From assembly GCA_023807065.1 (NCBI GenBank), contig JAJJLU010003900.1:1-25212 (forward strand): a DNA stretch of 25,212 bases, read 5' to 3'. The stretch comes from Isotricha intestinalis (lineage: Eukaryota > Ciliophora > Litostomatea > Vestibuliferida > Isotrichidae). The notes below the pieces were generated by a model. The model was given only the letters and a program-made list of their open reading frames with translations. It was not told the origin of the DNA and searched no databases. The position numbers and the translations under genes are program-made. Below are positions 1 through 8,122 of this stretch, piece by piece; within the stretch, counting starts at the first letter, position 1, and the number at the start of each line of letters is the position of its first letter.

Positions 1-744
1 GAGGAGCAGGGCTACGACATCACCTTCATCAGCCGGACCGGAAGAGGCAAAAAGGAAATGACCTATCTGGAGCATGCGAGGAGCAGAGGGTTTGACGGCG
101 TCGTCATCGCCTGCATCGATTTTACCTCGCCGGAGGTTGCGGAGCTGGTCAGCAGCGATGTGCCGGTGGTGACCATCGACTACTCATTCGACAACCTCAG
201 CTCAATAGTTTCAGATAACCAGGAGGGATCATACAGACTGGCATCTTATCTGGCTGAGCAGGGTCACAGAAGGATCGCTTTCATCCACGGCGAGCGCACA
301 CTGGTAACGCAGAAGCGTATCAGAGGATTCAACCGTGCCATGCAGGAGTACGGCATCAAGACTCCTCCTGAATACATGGTCGAAGCCAGATATCACAATG
401 CTGATTCGGTCAGGAAGGCAACAGCGGCACTGCTCGATCTGGAAGAACCGCCTACGGCGATCATGTTCCCAGACGATTTCTCATTCATAGGAGGGCAAAC
501 CGAGATCCTTGAAAGAGGGCTGAGCATACCGGATGATATAAGCGTATGCGGATATGACGGCATCAATCTTTCAAAGATACTGAATCCTCAGCTGACCACA
601 TGGTATCAGAACGCTGACAAAATAGGAAAAGAATCGGTACGCAAGCTTGTGGAATCGATAGAAGGCACGAGTGTAGCCGAACAGATCATGGTGTCGGGGG
701 AGTTTCTTAGCGGAAACAGTGTCAGAAAGTGGGAAAGTAAATAA
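1..744 (+). CDS. LacI/GalR-family transcriptional regulator, 5' truncated
   Basis: The frame is open from base 1 and encodes 247 residues before TAA at 742-744. It lacks the N-terminal helix-turn-helix and begins inside the periplasmic-binding-protein-like effector domain. The hallmarks of the family are visible: GFDGVVIACID, VPVVTIDYSFDNL, a central GHRRIAFIHG followed by RIRGFNRAM, then FPDDFSFIGG and IPDDISVCGYDGI near the C-terminus. Such proteins bind a sugar and control nearby uptake genes. The next gene, 30 bases downstream on the same strand, is a sugar-type solute-binding lipoprotein, which fits local control. A start at the ATG at 58 is wrong, because coding similarity runs upstream of it. 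Confidence in the family is high; the ligand cannot be read. Confidence 0.93.
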   Translation, partial: EEQGYDITFISRTGRGKKEMTYLEHARSRGFDGVVIACIDFTSPEVAELVSSDVPVVTIDYSFDNLSSIVSDNQEGSYRLASYLAEQGHRRIAFIHGERTLVTQKRIRGFNRAMQEYGIKTPPEYMVEARYHNADSVRKATAALLDLEEPPTAIMFPDDFSFIGGQTEILERGLSIPDDISVCGYDGINLSKILNPQLTTWYQNADKIGKESVRKLVESIEGTSVAEQIMVSGEFLSGNSVRKWESK

Positions 745-761
745 ACCACGATATCATTTTC

Positions 762-768
762 AAGGAGG
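762..768 (+). promoter_or_regulatory. Shine-Dalgarno site
   Basis: AAGGAGG lies six bases before the ATG at 775. It fixes the start of the lipoprotein gene and shows that this part of the window is bacterial. Confidence 0.9.
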
Positions 769-774
769 ATTAAT

Positions 775-1545
775 ATGAAAAAGGGATTCAAAGCATTCCT
801 TAGTATCGCTCTTGCAGCCGCTATGATTTTCGGAATGACAGCATGCGGCGGTAACAGCGGCGGCGGTGAAGAAGCAGCGGCTTCTGAAGGCGGCAAGGTA
901 CTTAACATCTGGTGCTGGAACGACGAATTCCAGAGCCGCTTCAACGACTACTATCCCGGCGTTGCCGAGATCGCGGCCGACAAGTCCACCACCACCCTCA
1001 AAAACGGCGTGGTCGTCAACTGGATTATCAACCCGAACGCCGACAACAACTATCAGAACAAGCTTGACGAAGCTCTTCTCGCTCAGGAGAGTGCAGATAC
1101 TGACAGCAAGGTAGACATGTTCCTCGTAGAGGCTGACTATGCAAGGAAGTACACCAATTCCGATGCAACAATGAAAGTTGCTGATCTTCCTGGAGTGCTT
1201 GATGCAACAGCAGATCAGTATGAATATACTAAAGAAGTAGTTTCAGACGCTGACGGCAATGTAAAGGGCGTTTCCTGGCAGGCTTGCCCGGGACTGATCG
1301 CTTACAGACGTTCAATTGCTAAGGAAGTACTCGGATCTGATGATCCTGAAGTTGTACAGGAAGCTCTTGCTGACTGGGACAAGTTCGCAGAGACAGCACA
1401 GAAGATGTCTGATGCCGGATATAAGATGCTTTCCGGATATGATGACACATTCAGACCTTTCTACAACAATGATGCAGCTCCTTTCGTAGAGGATGGAAAG
1501 ACCCTGAACATCGATAAGAACATCATGGATTGGGTAATATACTGA
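775..1545 (+). CDS. ABC transporter extracellular solute-binding lipoprotein (carbohydrate type), 3' truncated by the junction
   Basis: This is the cell-surface binding subunit of a sugar ABC importer. It starts at ATG 775 behind a strong ribosome-binding site. Residues 1-23 form a lipoprotein signal peptide and the lipobox MTAC puts the lipidated cysteine at residue 24, followed by a Gly/Ser/Glu linker. The mature part starts VLNIWCWNDEFQSRF, typical of family 1 carbohydrate-binding proteins, and continues through NWIINPNADNNYQNKLDEAL and DMFLVEADYARKY. The frame reaches only 256 codons, roughly half to two thirds of the usual length, and ends at a TGA (1543-1545) supplied by the AT-rich sequence. 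The last genuine bacterial codons are about NIMDW (near 1530). It is therefore a 5' fragment. Bases about 905-1070 are visibly richer in GC than the flanks. Confidence 0.9.
   Translation: MKKGFKAFLSIALAAAMIFGMTACGGNSGGGEEAAASEGGKVLNIWCWNDEFQSRFNDYYPGVAEIAADKSTTTLKNGVVVNWIINPNADNNYQNKLDEALLAQESADTDSKVDMFLVEADYARKYTNSDATMKVADLPGVLDATADQYEYTKEVVSDADGNVKGVSWQACPGLIAYRRSIAKEVLGSDDPEVVQEALADWDKFAETAQKMSDAGYKMLSGYDDTFRPFYNNDAAPFVEDGKTLNIDKNIMDWVIY
1530..1545. other. Junction of bacterial and AT-rich eukaryotic DNA
   Basis: Within about 15 bases the sequence changes from balanced composition with bacterial codon use to very AT-rich eukaryotic DNA. The bacterial lipoprotein frame (+) loses its meaning after DW, and the eukaryotic frame (-) loses its meaning after NTFSI, so both genes are cut at the same place. 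No transposase, integrase or obvious repeat marks the join. Confidence 0.85.
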
Positions 1546-2332
1546 AAGTATTGAGTGAACATTCAGCTTTATCTACTTTTATTCTAATAGATTTTAAAAA
1601 ATAAGTTTTAATAAAAGAAAATTCAATAAAATGATTTCTATTTCCTTCAGTTAAAGAATAGGCTTCATAATTATTTTTTCCTAACATAATATCAGGAGGA
1701 AAACCTGAATAAAATTGTGAATGATTAATTATATTAACTTCTTGATTAATCCAATGAAAATTATCTTTTCTTATCATTGTCTTTTTTTCTGTTTCTTGTA
1801 ATTTCATTTCAATTTCTTTGTTTTTTTCCTTTATTTCTTGAATTTCTTTTTTTATTTCTTGATTTTCTTTTTTTATTTCTTGATTTTCTTTTTTTAATTC
1901 TTCTATTTGTTCAAAAAGTTTTTCAATAATAAATTTTAAATTATTTGAATTTTCAGTAATATTATTATTATCTTCTTTTAATAAATTAAATTCAATTTAT
2001 TTAAATTTTGAAATAGGAAGTAAAATAATTAAATTAATATTATTTTGATATTCATTTAAAATAGGATTTTTAGATTCAATTCTTTCTTTTAATTCTTCTA
2101 AAATTTCTTTTGGAGTAGTAAAAAATTTAAAATATTGATTTTCTTGAATTTGAGTGATTGATAATTTAACAGTAAAAATATCATTAAAAATTTTTCCTTT
2201 TTTTTCAACTCTAATCCAAAAATAACAATCAGAATAATATATTTTTAAAATAAAATTATTTCCTTGTTCAGATTTAATTTCTTTTTCAATACTAATTAAA
2301 TTTTCTTGTGGAGTTGGTTTTGGAGCTTCCAT
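1540..2332 (-). pseudogene. Coiled-coil protein with C-terminal F5/8C (galactose-binding-like) domain; in-frame TAA, 3' truncated
   Basis: One minus-strand frame runs from ATG 2332 (MEAPKPTPQ) to the junction, broken only by TAA at 1997-1999. The N-terminal part is a globular domain ending LIILLPISKFK. After the TAA come IEFNLLKEDNNN, then a coiled coil with repeated EIKKENQ units (about 1810-1920). The end resembles an F5/8 type C or discoidin-like fold: NFHWINQEVN, FPPDIMLGKNN, then NHFIEFSF, FLKSIRIKVDKAECSLNTFSI. Coding character is equal on both sides of the TAA, so a GAA-to-TAA change within a single gene is likelier than two genes. No splice donor lies nearby. The frame is also open upstream to ATG 2446, which would add 38 hydrophobic residues; I prefer 2332 because that stretch looks like AT-rich leader. 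Base errors could also explain the stop. Confidence 0.6.
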
Positions 2333-2489
2333 GATATTAATATTAAAACTTAAATGAGTCAAGAAAAATAATAAAATACAATAAATTATTTTATTAAAAA
2401 TAATTGATGTGAAAAAAAAATAAATTATTTTTATAAAATAATACATTTTAAATATATTTATTTCATTTCTTAATAAATATAAATTTTAA

Positions 2490-4604
2490 TCATTGTAATA
2501 AATTAGAATTGCAATTCTTACAAATAAATTCAGGTTCATTTCCAGAAACAATATTTTTAATTTTACAATTAGGACATTCAAGTTCAAATCCTCCATTTTC
2601 ATTATTATTATTCCAATCATTATCGTAATTATTATTATTTTCATTTATTTTATTTTCTTCTTTCTCAAATTGTTCTGAAATATGTTTTTCATCTATAATA
2701 AAATTCATCCAATTAAATTTTATTTCATCTTCTAAACCATTATTATCATTTTCTATTTTATCTAAATATAAATTTATTATTTGACTCATTGAATTTGATT
2801 TAGTAAAATTAATTATTTCTGAACAAGGATTAAAAGAAGAATATTTTGAATTTATTTGAAATATTGTTTTTATATCATTATTTGGGTTTGTATTAATTAC
2901 TAAATATCTTCTTATTTTAACTATTTCATTACTTATATTTTCTATATCATAAAATTTTCTTATTAAAGGTTCATTTGGAAAATAATTCTGATTAATATTA
3001 TTTTCACTTTGATTATAATTATTATTATACATATTATTTTTAAGTAAAAGATGAATATAAAAACTTACTCCACTTTCATCATTATAAATTTCATAATTAT
3101 TATAATTATTAGTATTATAATTATTATTATTATAATTATTATAATTATTATTATTATTATAATTATAATTAATATAATTATTATAATTATTATTATCATT
3201 ATTAAAATTATCTTCTTGAATTGCTTGATTGATTTCACTTTCTGGACATTGTCTTTGATCTTTATTTGTGTTTATTTCTTCTTTTTCATCTTCTTGTTCA
3301 AAGAGATTAAAATTATTTTCTTCTTTATTATTTTGACTGCTTTGATAATTATTTCCTTCATTATTATTTTCATTATTATTATTTTCATTCATTGAATTAT
3401 CCTCTTCTTGAGTATATCCTTTCTTCTCTTCTTCATTTTGTCTTCTACTTCGAAAGTTTGGAGGATTTGAAGGAGGAATACACTCTTTTAATTCTTCATT
3501 TAATTTTCCTTCTTCATTTAACTTTTCTTTTTCTTCTTTTTTTTCTAATATATTTCTTTCTTTTTCTAATATATTTCTTTCTTTTTCATTATCTTCTTCT
3601 TCTTCTTCTTTTTTTTCTTCTTTATTTTCATTATCTTCTTTTTTTTCTTCTTTATTTTCTTCTTCTTTTTTATTATCTTCTTCTTTATTTTCTTCTTTTT
3701 CTTCTTTATTTTCTTCTTTTTCTTCTTCTCTTTCATTATCTTCTTTTTCTTCTTTATTTTCTTCTTTATCTTCTTTATTGTCTTCTTTTTCTTCTTTTTT
3801 ATTTTCTTCTTCTTCTCTTTCATTATCTTCTTTTTCTTCTTTTTTATTTTCTTCTTCTTCTCTTTCATTATCTTCTTTTTTTTCTTCTTTATTTTCTTCT
3901 TCTTTTTTTTCATTATCTTCTTTTTCTTCTTTTTTATTTTCTTCTTCTTCTCTTTCATTATCTTCTTTTTCTTCTTTATTTTCTTCTTTATTATCTTCTT
4001 TTTCTTTTTCATTATTTTCTTCTTCTTTTCTTACATTATCTTCTTTTTCTTCTTTTTTTTTATCTTCTTTTCTTTCATTATCTTCTTTTTCTTCTTTACT
4101 TTCTTTTTCTTTTTTATTTTCTTCCTTTAAATATTTTTTATTTTCTTTTTCTTGCTCATTACTGTTTTCATAATCATCTTTTCCTTGAAATGCTTTTTTT
4201 TTAATAATATCAAATTCCTTATCTATATCAATGACATTATTCTCATCATTATCTTCATCATCATTTTCATTTTCTTCTCCTTTAATTTCTTTTTCATTCA
4301 CATTTTTTTCTTCTTCATTTCCTTCAATTTTAAATTCTTCATAATTATTATTATTATTATCATTAACATTATTATTATTATTATCATTATTATTATTATT
4401 ATTATTATTATCATTATTTTCATTATAATAATTATGATTATTCTCTTTTTTAACTTGTTTTTGAATAATAAAATCTCCAATAATAATATCCATATCACAT
4501 CTCAAAAGATAAATTCCATAATCATTTGGATCTTCATAATTATTTTCTTCACATAAAGGAACTTTAATATTAGTTATTATTTCCTGTGCAACATTTCCTA
4601 AATT
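2490..4604 (-). CDS. Glu/Lys/Asn-rich protein with C-terminal zinc ribbon, N-terminus missing
   Basis: The frame is open for 704 codons, from just after a TAA at 4605-4607 to TGA at 2490-2492. There is no ATG near its beginning; the first is inside the conserved part (DMDIII), so the start is lost or lies in another exon. The first 50 residues (NLGNVAQEIITNIKVPL, then EDPNDYGIYLL) form a compact domain that weakly recalls a ubiquitin-like or talin F0 fold. Next come a poly-Asn tract, about 200 residues of Glu/Lys/Asn/Asp repeats with a 15-residue period, more Asn/Tyr runs, a probably folded stretch (FPNEPLIRKFYDIENIS, then VKIRRYLVINTNP), and a C-terminal zinc ribbon CPNCKIKN...FICKNC (C-x2-C, x14, C-x2-C). 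Function unknown. The 5' end coincides with the outer end of an inverted-repeat arm, suggesting that the gene was interrupted there. Confidence 0.65.
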   Translation of the reverse strand, partial: NLGNVAQEIITNIKVPLCEENNYEDPNDYGIYLLRCDMDIIIGDFIIQKQVKKENNHNYYNENNDNNNNNNNNDNNNNNVNDNNNNNYEEFKIEGNEEEKNVNEKEIKGEENENDDEDNDENNVIDIDKEFDIIKKKAFQGKDDYENSNEQEKENKKYLKEENKKEKESKEEKEDNERKEDKKKEEKEDNVRKEEENNEKEKEDNKEENKEEKEDNEREEEENKKEEKEDNEKKEEENKEEKKEDNEREEEENKKEEKEDNEREEEENKKEEKEDNKEDKEENKEEKEDNEREEEKEENKEEKEENKEEDNKKEEENKEEKKEDNENKEEKKEEEEEDNEKERNILEKERNILEKKEEKEKLNEEGKLNEELKECIPPSNPPNFRSRRQNEEEKKGYTQEEDNSMNENNNNENNNEGNNYQSSQNNKEENNFNLFEQEDEKEEINTNKDQRQCPESEINQAIQEDNFNNDNNNYNNYINYNYNNNNNYNNYNNNNYNTNNYNNYEIYNDESGVSFYIHLLLKNNMYNNNYNQSENNINQNYFPNEPLIRKFYDIENISNEIVKIRRYLVINTNPNNDIKTIFQINSKYSSFNPCSEIINFTKSNSMSQIINLYLDKIENDNNGLEDEIKFNWMNFIIDEKHISEQFEKEENKINENNNNYDNDWNNNNENGGFELECPNCKIKNIVSGNEPEFICKNCNSNLLQ
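3090..3205. repeat. (ATT)n/(AAT)n microsatellite, poly-Asn coding
   Basis: Near-perfect trinucleotide repeats of ATT with interspersed ATA. On the minus strand they encode Asn and Tyr runs of the zinc-ribbon protein. A second such tract at about 4338-4440 encodes a poly-Asn run near the N-terminus. Confidence 0.8.
3530..4190. repeat. Polypurine/polypyrimidine tract with 45-bp tandem repeat
   Basis: The plus strand is almost entirely T and C, with scattered A. It encodes the acidic/basic low-complexity region of the minus-strand gene. The block CATTATCTTCTTTTTC recurs with an exact 45-base period at about 3821, 3866, 3911 and 3956, giving a 15-residue protein unit (EEKEDNEREEEENKK with variants). 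Unit length varies outside this core. Confidence 0.85.
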
Positions 4605-4605
4605 T

Positions 4606-5105
4606 TATAATTAATAAAAATTTTAATTTAGATAATTTTGAATCAGAAGATTTACTTGTTTTCAAGAAAATTTAAACTAAAACAAATCATCAATTAATTT
4701 TCAAATGAATAATATAAATAATATTATTTTTCTTCAAAATGATTATAATAGATAATTGTTTTTTAAACATTTCAATTAATGAAAATTCATTATATTATTC
4801 AATTAATTTGTTTAAAACCAAGTTTTACTAATAATAGTTTAAAATAAATAATAATTAACAATTCATAAAATAATAATTTAAATATTTCATTTTCAAAACC
4901 CTCCTTAACTACAAATATATTATAAAAAAATTCTACAATAATTATAAAAAAACATTCTTCAAAAATAAAAAAAAGAAACAAAAATTATGAAAAAAAAATT
5001 TACCTAAAAATTGTTAAAAAACACGAATTTTTTTCAAATAATAAAGATTGAATGTATTTTTATATCTTAAAGTAATAAATGAATATAATAAATTATTTTC
5101 TCAAT
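4606..5105 (-). repeat. Left arm of a long inverted repeat
   Basis: The reverse complement of 4606-5105 matches 6568-7041 almost base for base in the outer 330 bases and more loosely toward the inner end. Shared landmarks are ATTGAGAAAATAATTTATTA at the inner end, GTAGTTAAGGAGGGTTTTGA in the middle, and AAGTAAATCTTCTGATTC close to the outer end. This arm has about 40 extra bases near 4950-4990. It contains a 60-codon open frame (4799-4981, -), which is broken in the other arm and so is probably not a gene. Confidence 0.9.
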
Positions 5106-5346
5106 TTATTTGATATTTTTTTATTAAAAAAGAGTTAAAAAAATCAAAAAAAAAAATTAAAATATTAAATCATATCAAAAGCCTTAACTTATTAATTTAA
5201 CAAAAGAAATATTTTAAATTGATTATATTAATTTATTATTTATAACTTTTACTATCTAATAAATAATTCAAATAAAAAGAATAAAAATTTGAGCATGGCA
5301 TCAAGTTCCAGCTCCTTTTCCGAGTAGATCTTAAATATATAGAATA
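5106..5346. other. AT-rich spacer with a short GC-rich island
   Basis: Between the left arm and the 3' end of the kinase gene. It is nearly all A and T except 5291-5332, where 42 bases have about 50% G+C. I see no gene, tRNA or terminator structure in it. Confidence 0.6.
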
Positions 5347-6483
5347 TTAGATTTGATATTTTTTTTTGTGAATTCTATGAATCATAGGTTTCTGAAATTC
5401 AATAAATAATTTAATCTCTAGAAATTGATTGATATCATAAATTTTTTTTATTCTTTTTTTATTTTTATTTAAGCTTTCATTTTCGAGAATTTCAAAAATA
5501 TTAGGTCTATCACTTATATTTTCTTTAATTAAACTTCTAGTCAATTCTCCAATTCCTTTATCAATAAATTGTGTTTTAATTTCACTATCTTTCACTTTTT
5601 TTCTTTCATCAAATTTCATAATTTCATCTTCTTTATTATAATATAAATATTTTTCTTCTTCTTCCCTTTTTTTCATTGTTTCTTCATCATATTCATGTTT
5701 TTTAATATTTTCATTAGCTTCATTTAAACATTCTTTTAAAATAGATAAATTAATTGTATTCTTTAAATCTCTCGGTATTACATTTTTTCTAAATAAAAGA
5801 TTATAAATAATTAAGCCTACAGAAAAGTAATCAATTTTAAAGGAATCTTCATATCTTTCAATTATATAATCATTCATATAATATTCAGGACCTTGATAAC
5901 ACCATGTTGAACTTCCTAATTTAAAATTAGGTTTTCCTTTAGAAGCAATTCCAAAATCGCAAATTTTAACTATAAATAAATAAGCAATTAATATATTTTC
6001 AGCTTTTATATCTCTATGAACACAATTACATTCATATAAAAGTTTTAATCCTTCAAAAATTTGATTTACAAAATAAATTATTGTATTTTTATTTAATAAA
6101 TATAACCAAGGAAAATAGATATTATTTATTGTAACTCTTATAAGATTTCCATTTAATAAATAATCAAAAAAATATTTCATATCCATATATAATGTTTTTT
6201 CCATTACCATCGAAAAAATAATTTCATTTGAATTTAATTTGTCTTGATAAATTGCATAAGTTTTTACAAGATTAATTGAATTCAAAGATTTACTAAACAC
6301 ACATTCATTTTTTATTTTTTCTTTTTTTTTTTTGTCAGAAGACATTTGAATTTTAATTGCATAATCTCTATTATTATTTTCAAAAATATATACATCCCCA
6401 TATCCTCCATTACCTAATCTATCTTTATACTTAAATCCTTTTTTTTGAAAAATTAATTTAATTTTTTCTAAATTCTTTTCCAT
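5347..6483 (-). CDS. Eukaryotic protein kinase (Ser/Thr type)
   Basis: An intact 378-residue kinase from ATG 6483 to TAA 5347. All core motifs are present: glycine loop GNGGYGDVY (residues 24-32), the ATP-anchoring lysine K44 in YAIKI, a likely helix-C Glu at E60, catalytic loop HRDIKAEN (D158, N163), metal-binding DFG at 176-178, GPEYY in place of APE, and DYFSVGLIIY for subdomain IX. It should therefore be catalytically active and cytosolic. There is no signal peptide or membrane segment. About 60 charged residues (KKREEEEKYLYYNKEDE region) interrupt the C-lobe before the closing SDRPNIFEIL. The family is unclear; Ser/Thr is favoured by HRDIKAEN. It is the only gene between the two inverted-repeat arms, and its frame is clean although coding remnants outside the arms are broken. 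Confidence 0.93.
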   Translation of the reverse strand: MEKNLEKIKLIFQKKGFKYKDRLGNGGYGDVYIFENNNRDYAIKIQMSSDKKKKEKIKNECVFSKSLNSINLVKTYAIYQDKLNSNEIIFSMVMEKTLYMDMKYFFDYLLNGNLIRVTINNIYFPWLYLLNKNTIIYFVNQIFEGLKLLYECNCVHRDIKAENILIAYLFIVKICDFGIASKGKPNFKLGSSTWCYQGPEYYMNDYIIERYEDSFKIDYFSVGLIIYNLLFRKNVIPRDLKNTINLSILKECLNEANENIKKHEYDEETMKKREEEEKYLYYNKEDEIMKFDERKKVKDSEIKTQFIDKGIGELTRSLIKENISDRPNIFEILENESLNKNKKRIKKIYDINQFLEIKLFIEFQKPMIHRIHKKKYQI

Positions 6484-6567
6484 TTATGTTAAATTATTAA
6501 ACTCTTTTAAAAAAGATATAAAAAATTATCCATTAAAAAATATGAAGTGCATTATTTAATAACATTG
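6484..6567. promoter_or_regulatory. Short AT-rich leader upstream of the kinase
   Basis: Only 84 bases separate the kinase start codon from the right repeat arm, so any promoter must lie in this spacer or within the arm. No motif is recognisable. Confidence 0.3.
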
Positions 6568-7041
6568 ATTGAGAAAATAATTTATTATATTTATTTATTA
6601 GTTTAGATATAAAAAATACATTTAATATTTATTAAAAAAATTTTGATTTTTTTTAACAATTTATAAATTTTTTTTTCATAATTTTTGATTTATAATTATT
6701 GTAGAATTTTTTGATAATATATTTGTAGTTAAGGAGGGTTTTGAATATGAAATATTTAAATTATTATATATGAATTGTTAATTATTATTTATTTTAAACT
6801 CTTATTTAGAAAAACTTGGTTTTAAACAAATTAATTGAATAATAGAGTAAAAATGAATTAATTTCATTAATTGAAATGTTTAAAAAACAATTATCTATTA
6901 TAATTATTTTGAAGAAAAATAATATTATTTATATTATTCATTTGAAAATTAATTGATGATTTGTTTTCGTTTAAATTTTCTTGAAAATAAGTAAATCTTC
7001 TGATTCTAAAATTATCTAAATTAAAATGTTTATTTATTATA
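6568..7041 (+). repeat. Right arm of a long inverted repeat
   Basis: The inverted counterpart of 4606-5105; together the arms bracket a 1462-base spacer with one kinase gene. Both arms have the outer tip TATAAT(T/A)AATAAA. The first base of identity on this side lies against CCCC at 7042-7045. No transposase is encoded in the arms or spacer. Confidence 0.9.
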
Positions 7042-7368
7042 CCCCAACAGAAGAAAAATTTGTTTTTTTTTTTGATTTACTTTTATATAAGTAAAACTAT
7101 ATTCTAAATTGTTTTTAAATCATTTAATATTTTATTTGTATTTATTGAAATAGAAATATCATGTTCATTATTAAAAATTTTGTTTTTTTTTCTGTTAACA
7201 ATATTTCACATAAAAAATTAAATATATTATTTAAAAATAGTTAAATTATTCGTTATTATATAAATTTGATTTTTCTTTAAAGATTTTTTTATTAAAATAT
7301 TATTATCATTTATTTTAATTAAAGGAATTTCATTTATTTTAGTAAAATAATCGTTATTTATAAGACAT
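7041..7368 (-). pseudogene. Decayed coding remnant next to the right repeat arm
   Basis: Reading leftward from ATG 7368, the strand has protein-like content but no intact frame. One piece reads NNDYFTKINEIPLIKIND then NNILIKKSLKKNQIYIITNN and stops at TAA. A second, in another frame, reads KNKIFNNEHDISISINTNK then ILNDLKTI and stops at TAG. A third reads EYSFTYIKVNQKKKQIFLLL followed by GYN and runs into the repeat arm. The last two together look like a ubiquitin-like fold. At least three frame breaks or stops occur in 330 bases, and no GT-AG intron repairs them all. It may be the lost 5' part of the gene at 2490-4604, split by the cassette; that is inference. Confidence 0.4.
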
Positions 7369-7464
7369 TTTTATTTTTTTTTAATTTAATTTTTTAAGAA
7401 AACTAATAATTTAAAAACAAAAGTTAATTATCATAAAAAATATTATTTATAAAAAATATTAATC

Positions 7465-8040
7465 TTAATAATTCTCATAATAATTTCCATTAATAGTTTC
7501 ATTAAAATTTCCAAAATTATTTTCATAAAGATTATCATTATAATTTTCATTAATGTTATGATTATAATAAATTTTATTATTAAAATTAGTATTCATTAAT
7601 TGAGGATTATCTAATTGATTTAACATAAATTCTTGTAACCATTGTTTAGAAATATTTTCATGATAATTATTATCTTTAATATTATTATTAGTTAATATTA
7701 ATCTTTGACTTATTTTATTAAGTAAATCATCTTGAATTGTTTTTCTTGAAATTAAATCATCTTCTCTTATTATATTAAAATTATTTGAATAATTTTTTAT
7801 TTGATTATCTAATTCATTTAATTCTCTTTTATTAAAATCACTTATTTGATAATTTAAAGATTTATTATTTTCATTATTATAATTTAATTCCTTAAAATTA
7901 TTGTAATTTATATTTTCATTTGTTTCATTATTAAAATTATTTTCTTCTAAAATATAATTTTGTTTATTTTGTTCTTCAAAATTTAATAAATCTTTTACAG
8001 TATCTTTTTTATATTTTTTATCGAAGTTATATTTTTTCAT
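7465..8040 (-). CDS. Asn-rich hypothetical protein
   Basis: 191 residues from ATG 8040 to TAA 7465. No known domain is recognised. The sequence is dominated by Asn, with short conserved-looking stretches such as DDLISRKTIQDDLLNKISQR and KQWLQEFMLNQLDNPQL that may form helices. There is no signal peptide or membrane segment. It lies 82 bases downstream of the coiled-coil gene on the same strand, with its own start codon; no intron joining the two is visible. Confidence 0.65.
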   Translation of the reverse strand: MKKYNFDKKYKKDTVKDLLNFEEQNKQNYILEENNFNNETNENINYNNFKELNYNNENNKSLNYQISDFNKRELNELDNQIKNYSNNFNIIREDDLISRKTIQDDLLNKISQRLILTNNNIKDNNYHENISKQWLQEFMLNQLDNPQLMNTNFNNKIYYNHNINENYNDNLYENNFGNFNETINGNYYENY

Positions 8041-8122
8041 TTATATTCTTTATTTTTTAATAATACATTTTATATAAAATTTATAATTTAATTTTAATGA
8101 TTGAATTAAAAAAGAAAAAAAT

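Noticed and set aside
1..1545. Horizontal transfer of a bacterial sugar-uptake locus into the eukaryote
   Set aside because: Both bacterial genes are partial, are unadapted in codon use and keep bacterial signals; a chimera is simpler.
3090..3205. CRISPR-like or direct-repeat array
   Set aside because: It is a simple ATT/ATA microsatellite encoding Asn/Tyr, without unique spacers.
3392..4204. Long plus-strand open frames opposite the Glu/Lys-rich gene
   Set aside because: They are Leu/Phe/Ser translations of the polypyrimidine strand, mirror images of the acidic repeat, without protein-like variety.
4799..4981. 60-codon open frame on the minus strand in the left repeat arm
   Set aside because: The matching frame in the right arm is broken within about 30 codons, and the composition is that of A/T spacer.
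5291..5332. tRNA or snRNA gene in the GC-rich island
   Set aside because: GTTCCAGCTCC slightly resembles a B box, but there is no acceptor stem, A box or cloverleaf, and the island is too short.
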